Below the pieces are notes generated by a model, which did not search any database, was not told where the DNA came from, and was given only the letters and a program-made list of their open reading frames with translations. From Phallusia mammillata (Eukaryota > Chordata > Ascidiacea > Phlebobranchia > Ascidiidae), in contig QLIY01000171.1 of the NCBI GenBank assembly GCA_003260075.1, positions 30,308-94,307 of the forward strand: DNA of 64,000 nt, given 5' to 3'. Position numbers and translations under genes: made by a program. Positions 1-13,543 of the stretch are shown here, in pieces. Within the stretch, counting starts at the first letter, position 1, and every line of letters begins with the position of its first letter.

Positions 1-779
<779 letters not shown>

Positions 780-2205
780 GCTGCTCATTCTTGATCAAAC
801 CCATGGCTATTCTGCCCTCTAATGTTTGTACAATGCCCCCCTGTGGTATTTTTTGCTTTGTATAATTTCTTGATGTAGATAACCTAGACTATTCCGATTT
901 CACGTCTCAGATTTTCGTTCCCGTTGCTGCGAAAACGACCAAAATCGAAAAAAATGCTAGCTATGTTGGTTGGCTGCTCGTTAATTTGGCGCTGCTTTGG
1001 TAAAATTGATTCATTTATCAACACTGTTATTTTGTGTCTCAAAAAAGTTCCCTTAAAGCTGCAAAACAAGTTCAGATTAGTGTTGTCCACCTTCAATCGT
1101 CTAACATACGAAAAAAATGTGCATTCAAATTGTCTGCTGTGTTTAATGTTGCCGGAACGAGAATACATTGTTGTGTTTCGAAAAGTTTGTCAAAGCTGTT
1201 GAGTTCAGTTAATTTCGCTTGGAGAAACATAGCGACACAAATGCCCTAAAACACTATAAAAACAACAGTTTCAGTAATGGATCAAAACCTTAATCAGCTG
1301 AACTTAAACTGACGATCACTGTTTGCCTTTTTTCAAACATATAGCAGTAAAACCAGTAGACGGCAAAAGCGTCGCTTTATCTGGCCCGCGAAGGCATTTT
1401 TGGTTAAACAAAGCGTATGGAACATTTTGTAACGTAATACGTTAAAGGTTGCGCAAGCCTGCAGAATTCATTCTAGTTTTTTATAAATTTAAATAGTCTG
1501 GCGCGATTACAACGTAAGTATGATACAAAAGCGGTTAGTTCCGTCACAGACAAGAGCAAAGAAGAGTAATTGTGCGCGAACACCCCTAATTTGTTACTTG
1601 TAATAGAATACAAGAGCATTAGTTGGTAGATGAGACACTTCTACATTCTTCATAATTTTACAATTTAATAACGGCACTATCGAAAATTAAATAAACATAA
1701 GATTGTGTAAAGACTATAACTCCTTGACCGTCCCGTCAAAACTCGCGAGTTTCAGTTCGGGAAATGTGTCCTGGCTTGCAAGCCTTGTGCCTATGGCGCA
1801 TGATTATCATAATTATCCGACCCGTTGTGAAAAAACTTTGGTTACCCCTGGTCTATTGGTGTTACAAAAAACAGTATTGTTAGCCCAGACACCCTATTCA
1901 AATAAAATGACCCAATTTGCTATTTGAAATCACTTGCCATTTAAGAAAGCCACAAAATACTAGTTTTACACAGGGGTAAAAGCGTTATAATATACATCCT
2001 CGATTCACATGAGAAAACACGGTATAAAGGACAACCCCCTTCAGAAGTGAGTCAAATTACAGAGAGTAGGGTGAAATCTTGCCGAGAAATTTGCATGTTG
2101 TAGGTGCGCTAAAGTCAATCACATATATGCTTCGTCTCGTCTTATTACCAGTTGAAAATCCTTAGACATGCGCGGTGGGAACAAGAGCCAGCAAAGGAAA
2201 CAAAG
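780..2205. other. Unassigned stretch downstream of VCP
   Basis: No gene recognised. It begins with the VCP 3' untranslated region. Overlapping open frames on both strands at about 884-1249 show no domain I recognise and no clear splice structure, so I treat them as chance. Confidence 0.5.
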
Positions 2206-2223
2206 ATGGCGGTTTCAGAGAAG
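2206..2223 (+). CDS. Possible short first coding exon (MAVSEK)
   Basis: A start codon in good context (aaagATGGCG) is followed by five codons and a GTATAA donor at 2224. I found no downstream exon that continues it before the repeat region, so this is a candidate only. A second ATG-to-donor piece (MLALIAEL, at 2641, donor GTATGT) lies nearby with the same problem. Confidence 0.25.
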
Positions 2224-4497
2224 GTATAAAACAGGGTTGGCAACCGGTAAGCCAACCGGTAAATAGGTTGCTAAGTCATGACCATGTACTTTGTGATCGA
2301 AAGTTTTTGTTTTTATGATGTAATTGAAAAACTAGCCTACACGCACGGTTCTGTCTGCTTTTTTGTTGATATTTGAAATAGCTGGCACAATAAACAACTA
2401 TTTCAAACAAGAATGTTGGCTTGGCAAGTCAAATGTGGTTTTGAAATAACGGGTAAAGTCCCCTGGTAACTTATGAAGTATCGAAAAAAATGTTTTTTAC
2501 CTCCGTGAAAAGACGTGTTGACCACAGGCGCGCTGTACGATAGACCAAACAATTAAATAAAGCGTTGTGCGCTTTTCGCATTCGTATCTTTAAGTCGACT
2601 TGTTTTCGAGCTATAGTCGAGCTTGCACGAACATCCAGCGATGTTGGCGCTTATTGCTGAATTAGGTATGTTCAAAGCCTTATGAATTGCATATAGCTGG
2701 GACAAGAAAGTTTTTTAAAGAAAACATGAATAGATTATGAGGGCTATCTGTTCCTGTCATAAGTTACATAAAAAACTATTTGCCTATTTTTAAATGTTTT
2801 TTGATCTTTTAATTGCTATAATTGCCAAATGCTACAGCAGGTGTATACTTCTTTATAAAAGGTAGTAATTCAGTAACTTGCAAAGTTTTAAGTCCTTTCG
2901 ATTTGGTTTTGGGTCAACAGTAAAAACAGCTAAAGATTCAATCAGTACCGTGTACAAAAGCAGTTGTTATTTTTTTTGTATATTTTTGTGCCGTTGGATA
3001 TTTTAGGCCGGGTTTTATTTTATAGACTGGTCTTTATTGAAGTAGAAAGTGTTTGCTGTATGTTATTTTTAAATAATAACTCAACGGACCTAAGTTTAAT
3101 GTGGTATATTATTGGGCCCTGGTTATAAAACTACGTGTCATTCCAATTTGGCAAAATCAGATCGAAAATTTAACGTAGCTAAATCGGAATGAGTAAAACG
3201 CATTGCCTTCAAACAGCCTCATTATAATTGGCCTTAAAAGGGCAATAGTTTTTTACAAAAGGCGCACTCCTAGCATACAACGTTTCAAATAGACGTGAAA
3301 GGCGATTTCTGTATTGGGCAAAGTATACCAGTTACCAAACTACGGGCAGTGATGTAATTTTATCCGGCCCGACGGTAAAGTTTTGTCCAGTGATACGTGT
3401 GGGCAGTGGAACAAACGTTTAACCCTCTAACAGGAGACAGTTAAGCTAGTGGAGAGCTATCAATTGCGATGTCTTGAAGTTATTAAGTTATTGTCTAATA
3501 CTGTTTCTCAGTTCTTTGAGAAGGGTGTTACAACTGTAAGCGCACAATTGCGTTCTTTTGTTTTGTGATAGAACAAAGAACCCTTGCTTGGTGAATATTA
3601 ATTAAATCATCGCACAATATTGACTTGAAAGACCGTAGAAAGCTTTTGCCGGATCAAGTCAAATCGCTTCGCAGACACTAGTTTTAAATTTTAATGACAG
3701 TCAGAGTTTAGTTTGAGTTACTGAGTCACAGTTTGTAAACAATTCCACTGCCTTTCCGAAAGTTATCAAGGCCGCTTTGAAAAAAGTTTTCTGAACCATA
3801 GCTTACCTTGGAGGGCTTGGCAAATACTATTATGGATCGGTTTATGTGACTGAAGTGTAAAAAATCTAGTCCAGGGCTATACAAATTGTTTTGTCAAAGG
3901 TCCAAATGCAAAAGGTAAACTACTAACGTGGTCCGAACTCTTCTGTCAACAATGCAAATGCAACATGTCTTAGCCAATTTTGGTCATAAATAATCGCGGT
4001 CCAACAGAAACACATTGGATTAAGCCGAATGTATGTCAGTAAAGCAAAAGATTGTATTAGCACTAAACGTTAATTTACTCTTTACACACGTATATTGAAA
4101 CAAAGCCATACAAAACACATTTTGTCAAGTTTTGCAGGATTACTTTGTATGGCAATGATTGAAAATGAGTTCATTACGTTACATACAAAATTATGCGCAA
4201 ACAATCGCGGTTTTGTTTATTATGTCGTGAAATAATGGATTTTTTTCGTCCCAGTTGCTCAATATCTTAATAGCCTTGCCTCCAGAAAAATCGCTATGCG
4301 GGCCCCAAATCTGCTGCTACACAGCAATGATCAAGACATTAACCCACAATTGATAGTGTATGCAGCATTAATCAAAAAACTGTCAGGGTCCACATCCAAC
4401 CCCTCGAAGGTCCGGATATAGACCGCGGTCCGCAATTTAAGTAGCCCTGGTCTAGTCTGTCTGATGCAGCCTGTTAAGTCACAACTTTATGTTCCTC

Positions 4498-5153
4498 CCC
4501 CCCCCCGATAGAACAAAGAACCCTTGCTTGGTGAATATTAATTAAATCATCGCATTATATTGACTTGAATCGCGGTCCAACAGAAGCACATTGGATTAAG
4601 CCGAATGTATGTCAGTAAAGCATAAGATTGTATTAGCACTAAACGTTAATTTACTCTTTGCACAGGTATATTGAAACAAAGTCATACTCAATAGTAAGTA
4701 ACTGTATGGTAACCACCCAAGCGTAAAAAAACAAAAAAATGAAGTTAGAAAACAAAATTCAAAAATATCACTTTTTTTGTTTTTTTCATTTTGTCCTTGG
4801 TGTAACTAATTTTTTTTAAATACAAACCTATCAATTTTTTGACGTAAATAGAAGCCATTGTACATAAGCTTTCAAACGCACCTCAGTTGGGAAAAAAATT
4901 CGTACCGGTTTGATTTCTATCGCGATTTACACATGACCATGTCTTCGAGCCAATTTATTGGCTCCCCGCAGTTAAAGGGTTAAGGACCGCGAGCCTNTGG
5001 CTGCCGTTGGTGAAATAAGGATCTGCAATGCGGTCGTCGTAGCGAAAAGGTTGTTTAAGTGTATACAACTAGATTAAAAATCACATGCGGCCCACAGCAT
5101 AATTCCCAAACTGCAATGTGGCCCGCGAACCCCACGAGTTTGACACCCCTGCC
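4498..5153. repeat. Chimeric duplicated block after a C10 tract
   Basis: After the C tract at 4497-4506, the sequence repeats 3568-3630 and then jumps to a copy of about 3991-4110, so the copy is internally deleted. An N lies at 4997. The end at about 5095-5150 (cggcccacagc...gtttgacacccctgcc) looks like a hAT-type element end. Confidence 0.5.
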
Positions 5154-6098
5154 TTAAAAGACATGTAAACAATACTTTGCATGGTGTTTACTGCCTACCA
5201 TTCGGTTTGTGTCATTAACTGGGCTTGGCATGGTTTTGTTTTGGCTCATTAAAGTTTCCCGCGTAGGTGGTAACCCATATTGCGGTATTTCCTGTACAAT
5301 CCTGTTTTCTCTGCGCGACCAGTTATGGAATCAGAATCAAAATGCGCACATTACGTTGTTTTGTCCTTGCAACTCCCGGCTTTGATATGGGTGCTGTTTA
5401 TACATTTACTAGGCTTTAGTTTTGTGCAAAAGGTATTTTTATTACTTATTTTTATCTCAAGTGTTTCCGTGGTTTTATGTTATGATTATCGCATTAACAC
5501 CTATAAACAGGAACACGCGTTTCTTGTGCAAGTTAATAGCTGTTTGATTTGCTAAATGCGTGAAAGGTATGTCGTTCAACCCCAGCCTGTTGTTGCCTTT
5601 GTGTGGTTCAGTACTGCCACTTTTGTTTGAATGAAATAATTTAGTTTGAACTCAAAAAATATCTAGAATAATCTAGTTTAAAAAATAAAACCACCAAAAA
5701 TATTTCTAGACATAAAGTATACCAATTCAGTATTACCAAACAATTTGAAGGTTTTTAACATAAAGTGACTTATGTTAGATGTTGAAGAAGCTTGATTCTT
5801 CCTATCTTTAGTTTTTCTGTGACAGTTGATGTTGAGGCTTTTTGTTTTGTTGTCTGTATGGAATTTTTGTACGCTTGCACTGTTCCTATGGTATGTACAA
5901 ACGTCTAAGAAACTAACTAGATTTTATCATTTATAGCCATTATCTAGGTCCCAAATTTTAAATCTCCGCTCTTCCAAAAGTATCTGGCTCTAATTATGAA
6001 TCATTTAGAGTGGCAGCCCTGGTGTGGTTTCGTGACCGTGTATGTTGGGCCTGACTGTGACGTTAAAAGCAACATTACTCGTTGAAACCTAGGCTAAC

Positions 6099-6892
6099 TA
6101 TACCCGGGATTCAACTAAGATGCATATTACTTTATTAGCGGGATCAACCCTGAAGCGTTTATTAAGGCCAATATGGCACACTCATGCATAAATCGTTCGA
6201 CATGCTTGGCGTACTTTTATACCCTCAATTGAATTATTGTTTCTGCTGCAGGCAGCTTTCTTAGATTAGTTATGTGGTTCAGTTTATGCATAGGTTGTAC
6301 TTATAGAAGGTTCGTACTGTTGTCAACAGCTGAGTTTAGCTAAAGCGCTTGTATACAAACTGATTTTATTATTTTTAAAACACCAACTATCACATATGCA
6401 ACAGTTGTATACTATTTTTATTAAGCCAGTAAATCAGTGATTTGCAAATTTTAGATCGTATAATATAGTGGTTCTTAACCTGTTTTCCTTGCTGCACCCC
6501 TTTCAAATCACCAACCNGGCGGACTATATCCGGGATTCAACTAAGATGCATATTACTTTATTAGCGGGATCAACCCTGAAGCGTTTATTAAGGCCAATAT
6601 GGCACACTCATGCATAAATCGTTCGACATGCTTGGCGTACTTTTATACCCTCAATTGAATTATTGTTTCTGCTGCAGGCAGCTTTCTTAGATTAGTTATG
6701 TGGTTCAGTTTATGCATAGGTTGTACTTATAGAAGGTTCGTACTGTTGTCAACAGCTGAGTTTAGCTAAAGCGCTTGTATACAAACTGATTTTATTATTT
6801 TTAAAACACCAACTATCACATATGCAACAGTTGTATACTATTTTCATTAAGCCAGTAAATCAGTGATTTGCAAATTTTAGATCGTATAATAT
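6099..6892. repeat. Two tandem copies of one locus joined by N, one with a hAT insertion
   Basis: About 6099-6466 is repeated at about 6525-6892 (offset 426) almost without change. The first copy runs into a hAT-like end at 6466-6516 and stops at the N (6517). The second copy lacks the insertion and continues uninterrupted. This is what two haplotypes laid end to end would look like. Confidence 0.75.
6466..6516 (-). mobile_element. Truncated hAT-like MITE end
   Basis: The sequence tagtggttcttaacctg... is the reverse complement of the right end of the complete element at 57661-57949, so both belong to one family. It is cut off by the N at 6517. Confidence 0.7.
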
Positions 6893-7770
6893 GTTTAGCT
6901 TGGAACAATGGTAAAAAATGGTCATTTTATCCGGCACCCGACTTTACTTGAAAAACGTAAAATTGTAAAATGATGGTTGAGGAGCACACAGAATTGAAGA
7001 TGTTATACTTTTTACCATGGGACTTAAATGCTTGCGGAGACCTGCTATAATTCGAGGTATTACGTACTTCCTGTTTATATCACGGTATCGTAATTAATTT
7101 TTGTCTTTCATTTACCGGTTACGTTAGGGAAGCACTTTCTTATATTTTCATAGCAGTCGGTTTAGGATGTTCGCAAGAAATCCAGGCCAAAAATCAAAGT
7201 ACATCTTCGAAAAAATTTGAGTTTAGTTTACTCTTTTCGAAATTGGAACCGATACTTTCCTAATTAGAAATTGGAACCGATACCCCCATGCAGACTGCAG
7301 AGGTATTGTGTTCTCAGTTCTTTGTCTTTCACCAGAGCTTAAGGCAGCATTTTCAAATAAGTAACAATGTTTCCAAGAAAACCAGGTCAAAGCTTAACGT
7401 AGATAATTCGAAAAATGAAGCTTGGGCTAGTTAATTACTCGTTGCCAAAAGTAGCCTGTACTTGCCAATGATTACAACGCATTGGAACAATCCAAATGCA
7501 GCATATTACGAAACAGACGAGGCTAAAAAACAAGTGTCATTGAGATCGAACAATTGCCTTTTTTGTCATTTGTGAGTGAATAAAGGACCTTTGCTTGTTG
7601 GAGAAGATATTTCACTAAGTTTCACAATCGCACTACCTGACTCCAAATAAGCTGCAGAAAGTTTTTGCTGGTCTTTCCTAAATCACTTCCCAGACCATAG
7701 TTTTAGAGAAGCACGGACTCGACCACGGTTGGTAAACAAACCCTGGCTTAGACGGTTTATGTGACTAAAG

Positions 7771-7985
7771 GAGTGGTTCTCAAACATTTTTATTGTCGGG
7801 GCCAAATGGTATTTTTTAAGTGTGTGGAGAGTCGCAAAAAACGAAACCTTGACAAAATCACTAAAGATTATTACTTTGAAAGCTAAAATAACAATGTTTG
7901 GTGGTTTTCTGAGGTCTGTGGCGAGCCGCAAAATAAGTAGTTGGGAGCCGCATGCGGCCCCGAAAACCGAGTTTGAGAACCACTG
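7771..7985. mobile_element. hAT-like MITE (first haplotype copy)
   Basis: Same element as at 8977-9191, cut immediately after its right end by the N. The inner ends GTGGTTCTCAAAC / GTTTGAGAACCAC form the terminal inverted repeat. Confidence 0.7.
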
Positions 7986-8976
7986 GNCAAACTGATTTTA
8001 TTATTTTTAAAACACCAACTATCACATATGCAACAGTTGTATACTATTTTCATTAAGCCAGTAAATCAGTGATTTGCAAATTTTAGATCGTATAATATGT
8101 TTAGCTTGGAACAATGGTAAAAAATGGTCATTTTATCCGGCACCCGACTTTACTTGAAAAACGTAAAATTGTAAAATGATGGTTGAGGAGCACACAGAAT
8201 TGAAGATGTTATACTTTTTACCATGGGACTTAAATGCTTGCGGAGACCTGCTATAATTCGAGGTATTACGTACTTCCTGTTTATATCACGGTATCGTAAT
8301 TAATTTTTGTCTTTCATTTACCGGTTACGTTAGGGAAGCACTTTCTTATATTTTCATAGCAGTCGGTTTAGGATGTTCGCAAGAAATCCAGGCCAAAAAT
8401 CAAAGTACATCTTCGAAAAAATTTGAGTTTAGTTTACTCTTTTCGAAATTGGAACCGATACTTTCCTAATTAGAAATTGGAACCGATACCCCCATGCAGA
8501 CTGCAGAGGTATTGTGTTCTCAGTTCTTTGTCTTTCACCAGAGCTTAAGGCAGCATTTTCAAATAAGTAACAATGTTTCCAAGAAAACCAGGTCAAAGCT
8601 TAACGTAGATCATTCGAAAAATTAAGCTTGGGCTAGTTAATTACTCGTTGCCAAAAGTAGCCTGTACTTGCCAATGATTACAACGCATTGGAACAATCCA
8701 AATGCAGCATATTACGAAACAGACGAGGCTAAAAAACAAGTGTCATTGAGATCGAACAATTGCCTTTTTTGTCATTTGTGAGTGAATAAAGGACCTTTGC
8801 TTGTTGGAGAAGATATTTCACTAAGTTTCACAATCGCACTACCTGACTCCAAATAAGCTGCAGAAAGTTTTTGCTGGTCTTTCCTAAATCACTTCCCAGA
8901 CCATAGTTTTAGAGAAGCACGGACTCGACCACGGTTGGTAAACAAACCCTGGCTTAGACGGTTTATGTGACTAAAG

Positions 8977-9191
8977 GAGTGGTTCTCAAACATTTTTATT
9001 GTCGGGGCCATATGGTATTTTTTAAGTGTGTGGAGAGCCGCAAAAAACGACCCCTTGACAAAATCACTAAAGATTATTACTTTGAAAGCTAAAATAACAA
9101 TGTTTGGTGGTTTTCTGAGGTCTGTGGCGAGCCGCAAAATAAGTAGTTGGGAGCCGCACGCGGCCCCGAAAACCGAGTTTGAGAACCACTG
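8977..9191. mobile_element. hAT-like MITE with perfect 8-bp target duplication
   Basis: A 215-bp element starts gagtggttctcaaac and ends gtttgagaaccactg. It is flanked by the direct repeat gactaaag at 8969-8976 and 9192-9199. Short size, no coding capacity, 8-bp duplication and this terminal sequence are typical of non-autonomous hAT elements. Confidence 0.85.
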
Positions 9192-9466
9192 GACTAAAGT
9201 GTATAAAATCGAGTCTGGCTAATGTAGCCTATTAAGTCTACGCTTTTATATTCCTTAAAATACTCGTAAGCAAAACTGTGTGTGTTTACCATTCAGTTTG
9301 TGTCAATGCTTGGGTTTGGCATGGTGCAGTTTTGCCTTATTAAAGTGTCCCACGTAGGTGGTAACTGATATCGTGGCATTTTCTGTACAATGTGATTACT
9401 TTCTGCACAACGAGCTATGGATTTATATAAGCTATTGCTGCCAGGCATAGTATCAAGTTTAAAGAG

Positions 9467-10680
9467 CCCCCCCCCCCTTTTCTGAGGTCTGGTGCGAGCC
9501 GCAAAATAAGTTGTTGGGAGCCGCACGCGGCCCCGAAAACCGAGTTTGAGAACCACTGGACTAAAGTGTATAAAATCGAGTCTGGCTAATGTAGCCTATT
9601 AAGTCTACGCTTTTATATTCCTTAAAATACTCGTAAGCAAAACTGTGTGTGTTTACCATTCAGTTTGTGTCAATGCTTGGGTTTGGCATGGTGCAGTTTT
9701 GCCTTATTAAAGTGTCCCACGTAGGTGGTAACTGATATCGTGGCATTTTCAGTACAATGTGATTACTTTCTGCACAACGAGCTATGGATTTATAATGAAA
9801 AGGCGCACAATAGGTTGCCCCCCCCCCGAGCTATGGATTTATAATAATCAAAAGGCGCACAATAGGTTGCGTTGTCGCAGCGGCTCGTGGCTTTGATGGT
9901 GCTGTTTTTTTTAATTCCTTAGTTATGTGCTAAAGGTACTTTTGTTATTTGTTTTACCTGAAGTGTTTCCATGTTTTATATTATGCTTCTATAAAGTAAA
10001 CTTCTATAAACGGGCACTCGCGTTTCAACATGCACCTTAATATATTTAAGTATGTCTTTTTGATTTACTGAATACGTGAAACGTACGTCGATCAATTTTA
10101 AATAAGTAGAACCCCCCCCCCCTGTTTCCATGTTTTATATTATGCTTCTATAAAGTAAACTTCTATAAACAGGCACTCACGTTTTAACATGCAACTGAAT
10201 ATATTCAATTATGTCTTTTTGATTTATTAAATGCCTGAAACGTACTTCGATCAATTTCAAATATTTAAGTGGAACATATGTTTATTCGAATTTGTGCTAA
10301 AATTGTTGGGCGAACTTTGACGTTAACCCATGAATGAATATTTGTAAATCATTAATCGGCCCTGTTTTAAAATCGCTCTGCTTACTGGCCTGCCGTAGCC
10401 TTTGTGTGGTTTGTGACCGTGTATGTTGGGCCGCAAGTGTAGTTGAAACAGCTTTCCGTTGAAACCTTGCCCTACTGTTACCGGTATTCAGCTAATATTA
10501 ACATTTATTCGTAGCCTAAGTGGGATCAGCCCTTAAGCGTTCATGCAAAAATATGGCATGCTGATATACATTTAACCGCCCCCCCCCCTATTCGTAGCCT
10601 AAGTGGGATCAGCCCTTAAGCGTTCATGCAAAAATACGGCATGCTAATATACATCTAACCTTGAATTGAATTGTTTTTTT
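9467..10680. repeat. Serial short duplications, each at a C10-11 tract
   Basis: C tracts at 9467-9477, 9818-9827, 10112-10122 and 10579-10588 are each followed by a near copy of sequence just upstream. For example 9111-9425 recurs from 9478 on, and about 10509-10560 recurs from 10589 on. A further case is at 12545-12554. No genes are seen. Confidence 0.8.
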
Positions 10681-12199
10681 TCTCCTGCAGGCAGCTTTCT
10701 TTGGCTAGTTCTTTGGTTCAGTTTATGTATAGGTTATGCTTCGAAGGTTCGTACTATGGGGATCCACAGATTTGAACGGAAGTGCTGCTCATATCAAATA
10801 GTAGAAATATGTACTATCACCTCCCTTCTTGGCCTGCATTTGGTTAATTTTATTCGGGACATATCAAGAAAAAAGCTTGGAATCCAATTTTTACTTTGGT
10901 TTTCGCGTTTATTGCACATTGTATTACCAGCAAACAGTTGAGAAAGTAGGCTGATGTTACATTGTGTTGAAGCCAATGTCAAACTCGTTTTGAATGGTAA
11001 CCCGAAACATGATCATCCCGTGGTTTTATAAAAACGGTGTCATTTTAAGCCATTTAGTTCGTTAGCAGATAACTGTTAATGATTCACAGGTCTAAAGTCT
11101 ACAGTTTTCTTTTTCTGTCTATTTAAGCAACTTAAACAAGAAAGTTTGTTGAAAAACACTTAAATAGAGTATTTTGGGCTTACTGTTCTTGCCATACATA
11201 GAATAGAAAACAATAGAAACCATGAAACATGTGTTTTGTGTATCCAGTATTATTTTGTACGCTTCCCTTTGTGTAACGGTCATAAACATACGAACCGAAG
11301 TTTATGACACCTGTGTGAAGATTCCAGGAATCTGTCGTGCATATTCCACCTGCTTTAATTTTTTAAGATAGCAATCAAAACTCACGCATGTTCGTGCAAC
11401 TATCTACTGCGTCATATAAAATAGCTGTTATGTCCGCAAACATTAGGATTTTGACAATTTTTTTAAGACCGAGATTTAAAAACACGACTGTGTATGGTGA
11501 TTACTGTTAGCCTACCATTCAGTTTATGTCAATAATTGGGTTTGGCCTGGTTTTGTTTTGCCTTTTTAAGTGGTCCCTCGTAGCATTGTTTTGAGTTGTG
11601 CTAAAGGCCGTTTTTTGTTGTTTTAACTAAAAAGTTATCATGGTTTAGTTATCAATTATCATATTTAGTTATCGCGTTAACACCTATGAACAGGCTCTGG
11701 CCTTTCAATGTGCAACTTTCTACACCACGTGCTCTGTGCGAGTAGATTTTATTGGATTGGTTAAATGTGTGAAACGTACGTCGTTCAATTTCAAATGTTT
11801 ACGTAATCATGTTTGTTCTCTACCGAGCTTTTGTTCACGAATTTGTGCTAGGATTGCTAGGTGATCTTGGACCTTAAAACATTATTGCCGTTTTGCCAAT
11901 CATTAACCGGGGTTGTTTTAAAATCGCGCTGCTTACTGGCCTGCGTAGCCTTTGCGTGGTTTAGTACGTGACCGTGTATGTTGTGCTACAAAGTGACGTC
12001 AAAAACAGCTATCCTCTATTTATAATTAAATCACAGGTAAGGAGCAGAACAGCTTGGAATCCAACTGTTATTTTGGTTGCTGCGTTTAACTAAGCTAGTA
12101 TTACTTCACAGTTTAGAAAATCCTGTTGGATTGTGTTAAGGCAAGAATGCCAAACTTGTGTTGAAAAGTAGTTTGAAACGCTATCACCCTGAGGTTTTA

Positions 12200-13543
12200 T
12201 GGAAACTCCTACATATCTAGGATATCAGTAGGTTAGCATACAATTAATTATGACACACAGGCCTTGCTGGCAAAAGCAAAGCCCTGTCTAAATAGGCTCG
12301 AAATTGCTTATGACACAATATTAATGAACTGGAAAAAATAAGAAGCATTGTATAATGCTGTTGCAAAACAAAATGCCACTGATTAACTAAATCTGCGGCC
12401 ATGTGGCCGCACCCATCACCCATTGTTAAGTTTCTCTGTAACAAACAGCCGTTGAACAAATTCTTTGTGTTGCAATCATTCGAAACCATAAAAGATTAGT
12501 CTTGTTGAGACAGTTAGTCTCGCAAGTAGCAAACTTTGTGGTTGCCCCCCCCCCAACCATAAAAGATTAGTCTTGTTGAGACAGTTAGTCTCGCAAGTAG
12601 CACACTTAGTCTCGCAAGTAGCAAACTTTGTGGTTAAAGCAAGATACATTTAGCTTGGACAGCGACTGCTCGAAAAAACTCTAAGGGATCGCTATAGAAT
12701 AACTATAAACAGGATTAGGGAGTGATGATTAACTAATTGCTATGCAGTGATTTTAACAAAAGAAATATGTAATGAGTCTAATTGCTACAGTAATTAGCAG
12801 ATCTCCACAAGCGTTAGTGCCTTAGGCCAGTTTTACCAAGTCAATAACTTATTTGGTGTTTGATCACTTTCAAAGATGAGAATATATAATAGATCATACC
12901 GCAACTTTCTTTTATCACTGCGCAGCTATTTCGGGGTAGGTGAATTCAATTGTGTCGGTATGTTTTTTTTCGCCAGGTCAAATTGTTGTGGTGGGTTTTA
13001 TATGTTTAATGGTGGCTAATGAGTCTCAAGGTTGCAACCGCGTCACTACAAATTAAAGAGGTGTACCACCATCCTTAACCTCCCAAGATCCTGGGCTTGT
13101 CAGGACATAGTCCTGGAAACTCCACACAGGTGTCTTGCACTTCGGTTCGTTAGCATTATACTTCTGAAAAGCACAAGAAGGCAAACAGAAAGAACAGAGA
13201 AGAGAGATCGAAATGAACGAGTGCAGTTTTATATATATATCCCGGATACAGGCGTTAAACCGTACACATGTGCGCCTGCGATTGACTCTTGCACAATTCC
13301 CACACAAAGCAGCATCCAATCACAGCACAGGACAAAACATACGGTTAAAGCACATAAACACCAGATCACAAACACGAATCTGCATCCTAATTAAATGTGA
13401 CAGGAAATATTACAAAGTCCGAACATGATTGTCAATACAGTTGGATTTGGTGCTACACATTTTAACTTCCTCGCAAGCTTTGAGCTAGCGAGTCAAAAAC
13501 GAGCTATATTTGGTAAAAAACTATTGCAAAGTTTGCACAAATT
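12200..13543. other. Intergenic stretch before the NXPE gene
   Basis: No gene recognised. It contains a duplicated block around the C10 tract at 12545-12554 (copies at about 12484-12544 and 12555-12640). Overlapping frames at 13032-13428 lack recognisable domains. 5' untranslated sequence of the NXPE gene probably lies within the last few hundred bases. Confidence 0.5.

Larger units (their letters stand above)
6782..9192. repeat. 1.2-kb near-identical tandem duplication across an N
   Basis: 6782-7986 is repeated at 7988-9192 with a constant offset of 1206. Only a handful of substitutions are seen, and the single N at 7987 marks the junction. Probably haplotype copies left unmerged. No gene is inside; the 82-residue frames on the minus strand are repeat-derived. 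Confidence 0.85.
2600..12200. repeat. Diverged long-unit tandem repeat region
   Basis: The same ordered set of landmarks recurs. A block around 'accattcagtttgtgtcaat' occurs at about 5197, 9290 and 11515. A block around 'accgtgtatgttg' occurs at about 6036, 10423 and 11965. The 'gcaggcagctttctt' block is at about 6247 and 10687. A block near 3560-3700 resembles 7570-7710, and 2831-2900 resembles 6383-6460. Order is conserved and the copies are clearly diverged. After removing near-identical join duplications, unit length is roughly 1.6-2.5 kb. The last copy lacks the distal half. No protein-coding gene is visible inside. Confidence 0.65.

Noticed and set aside
7683-9137. Two nearly identical 82-residue minus-strand frames
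   Set aside because: They span the edges of a hAT MITE in the duplicated 1.2-kb block, have no domain and exist twice only because of the duplication.
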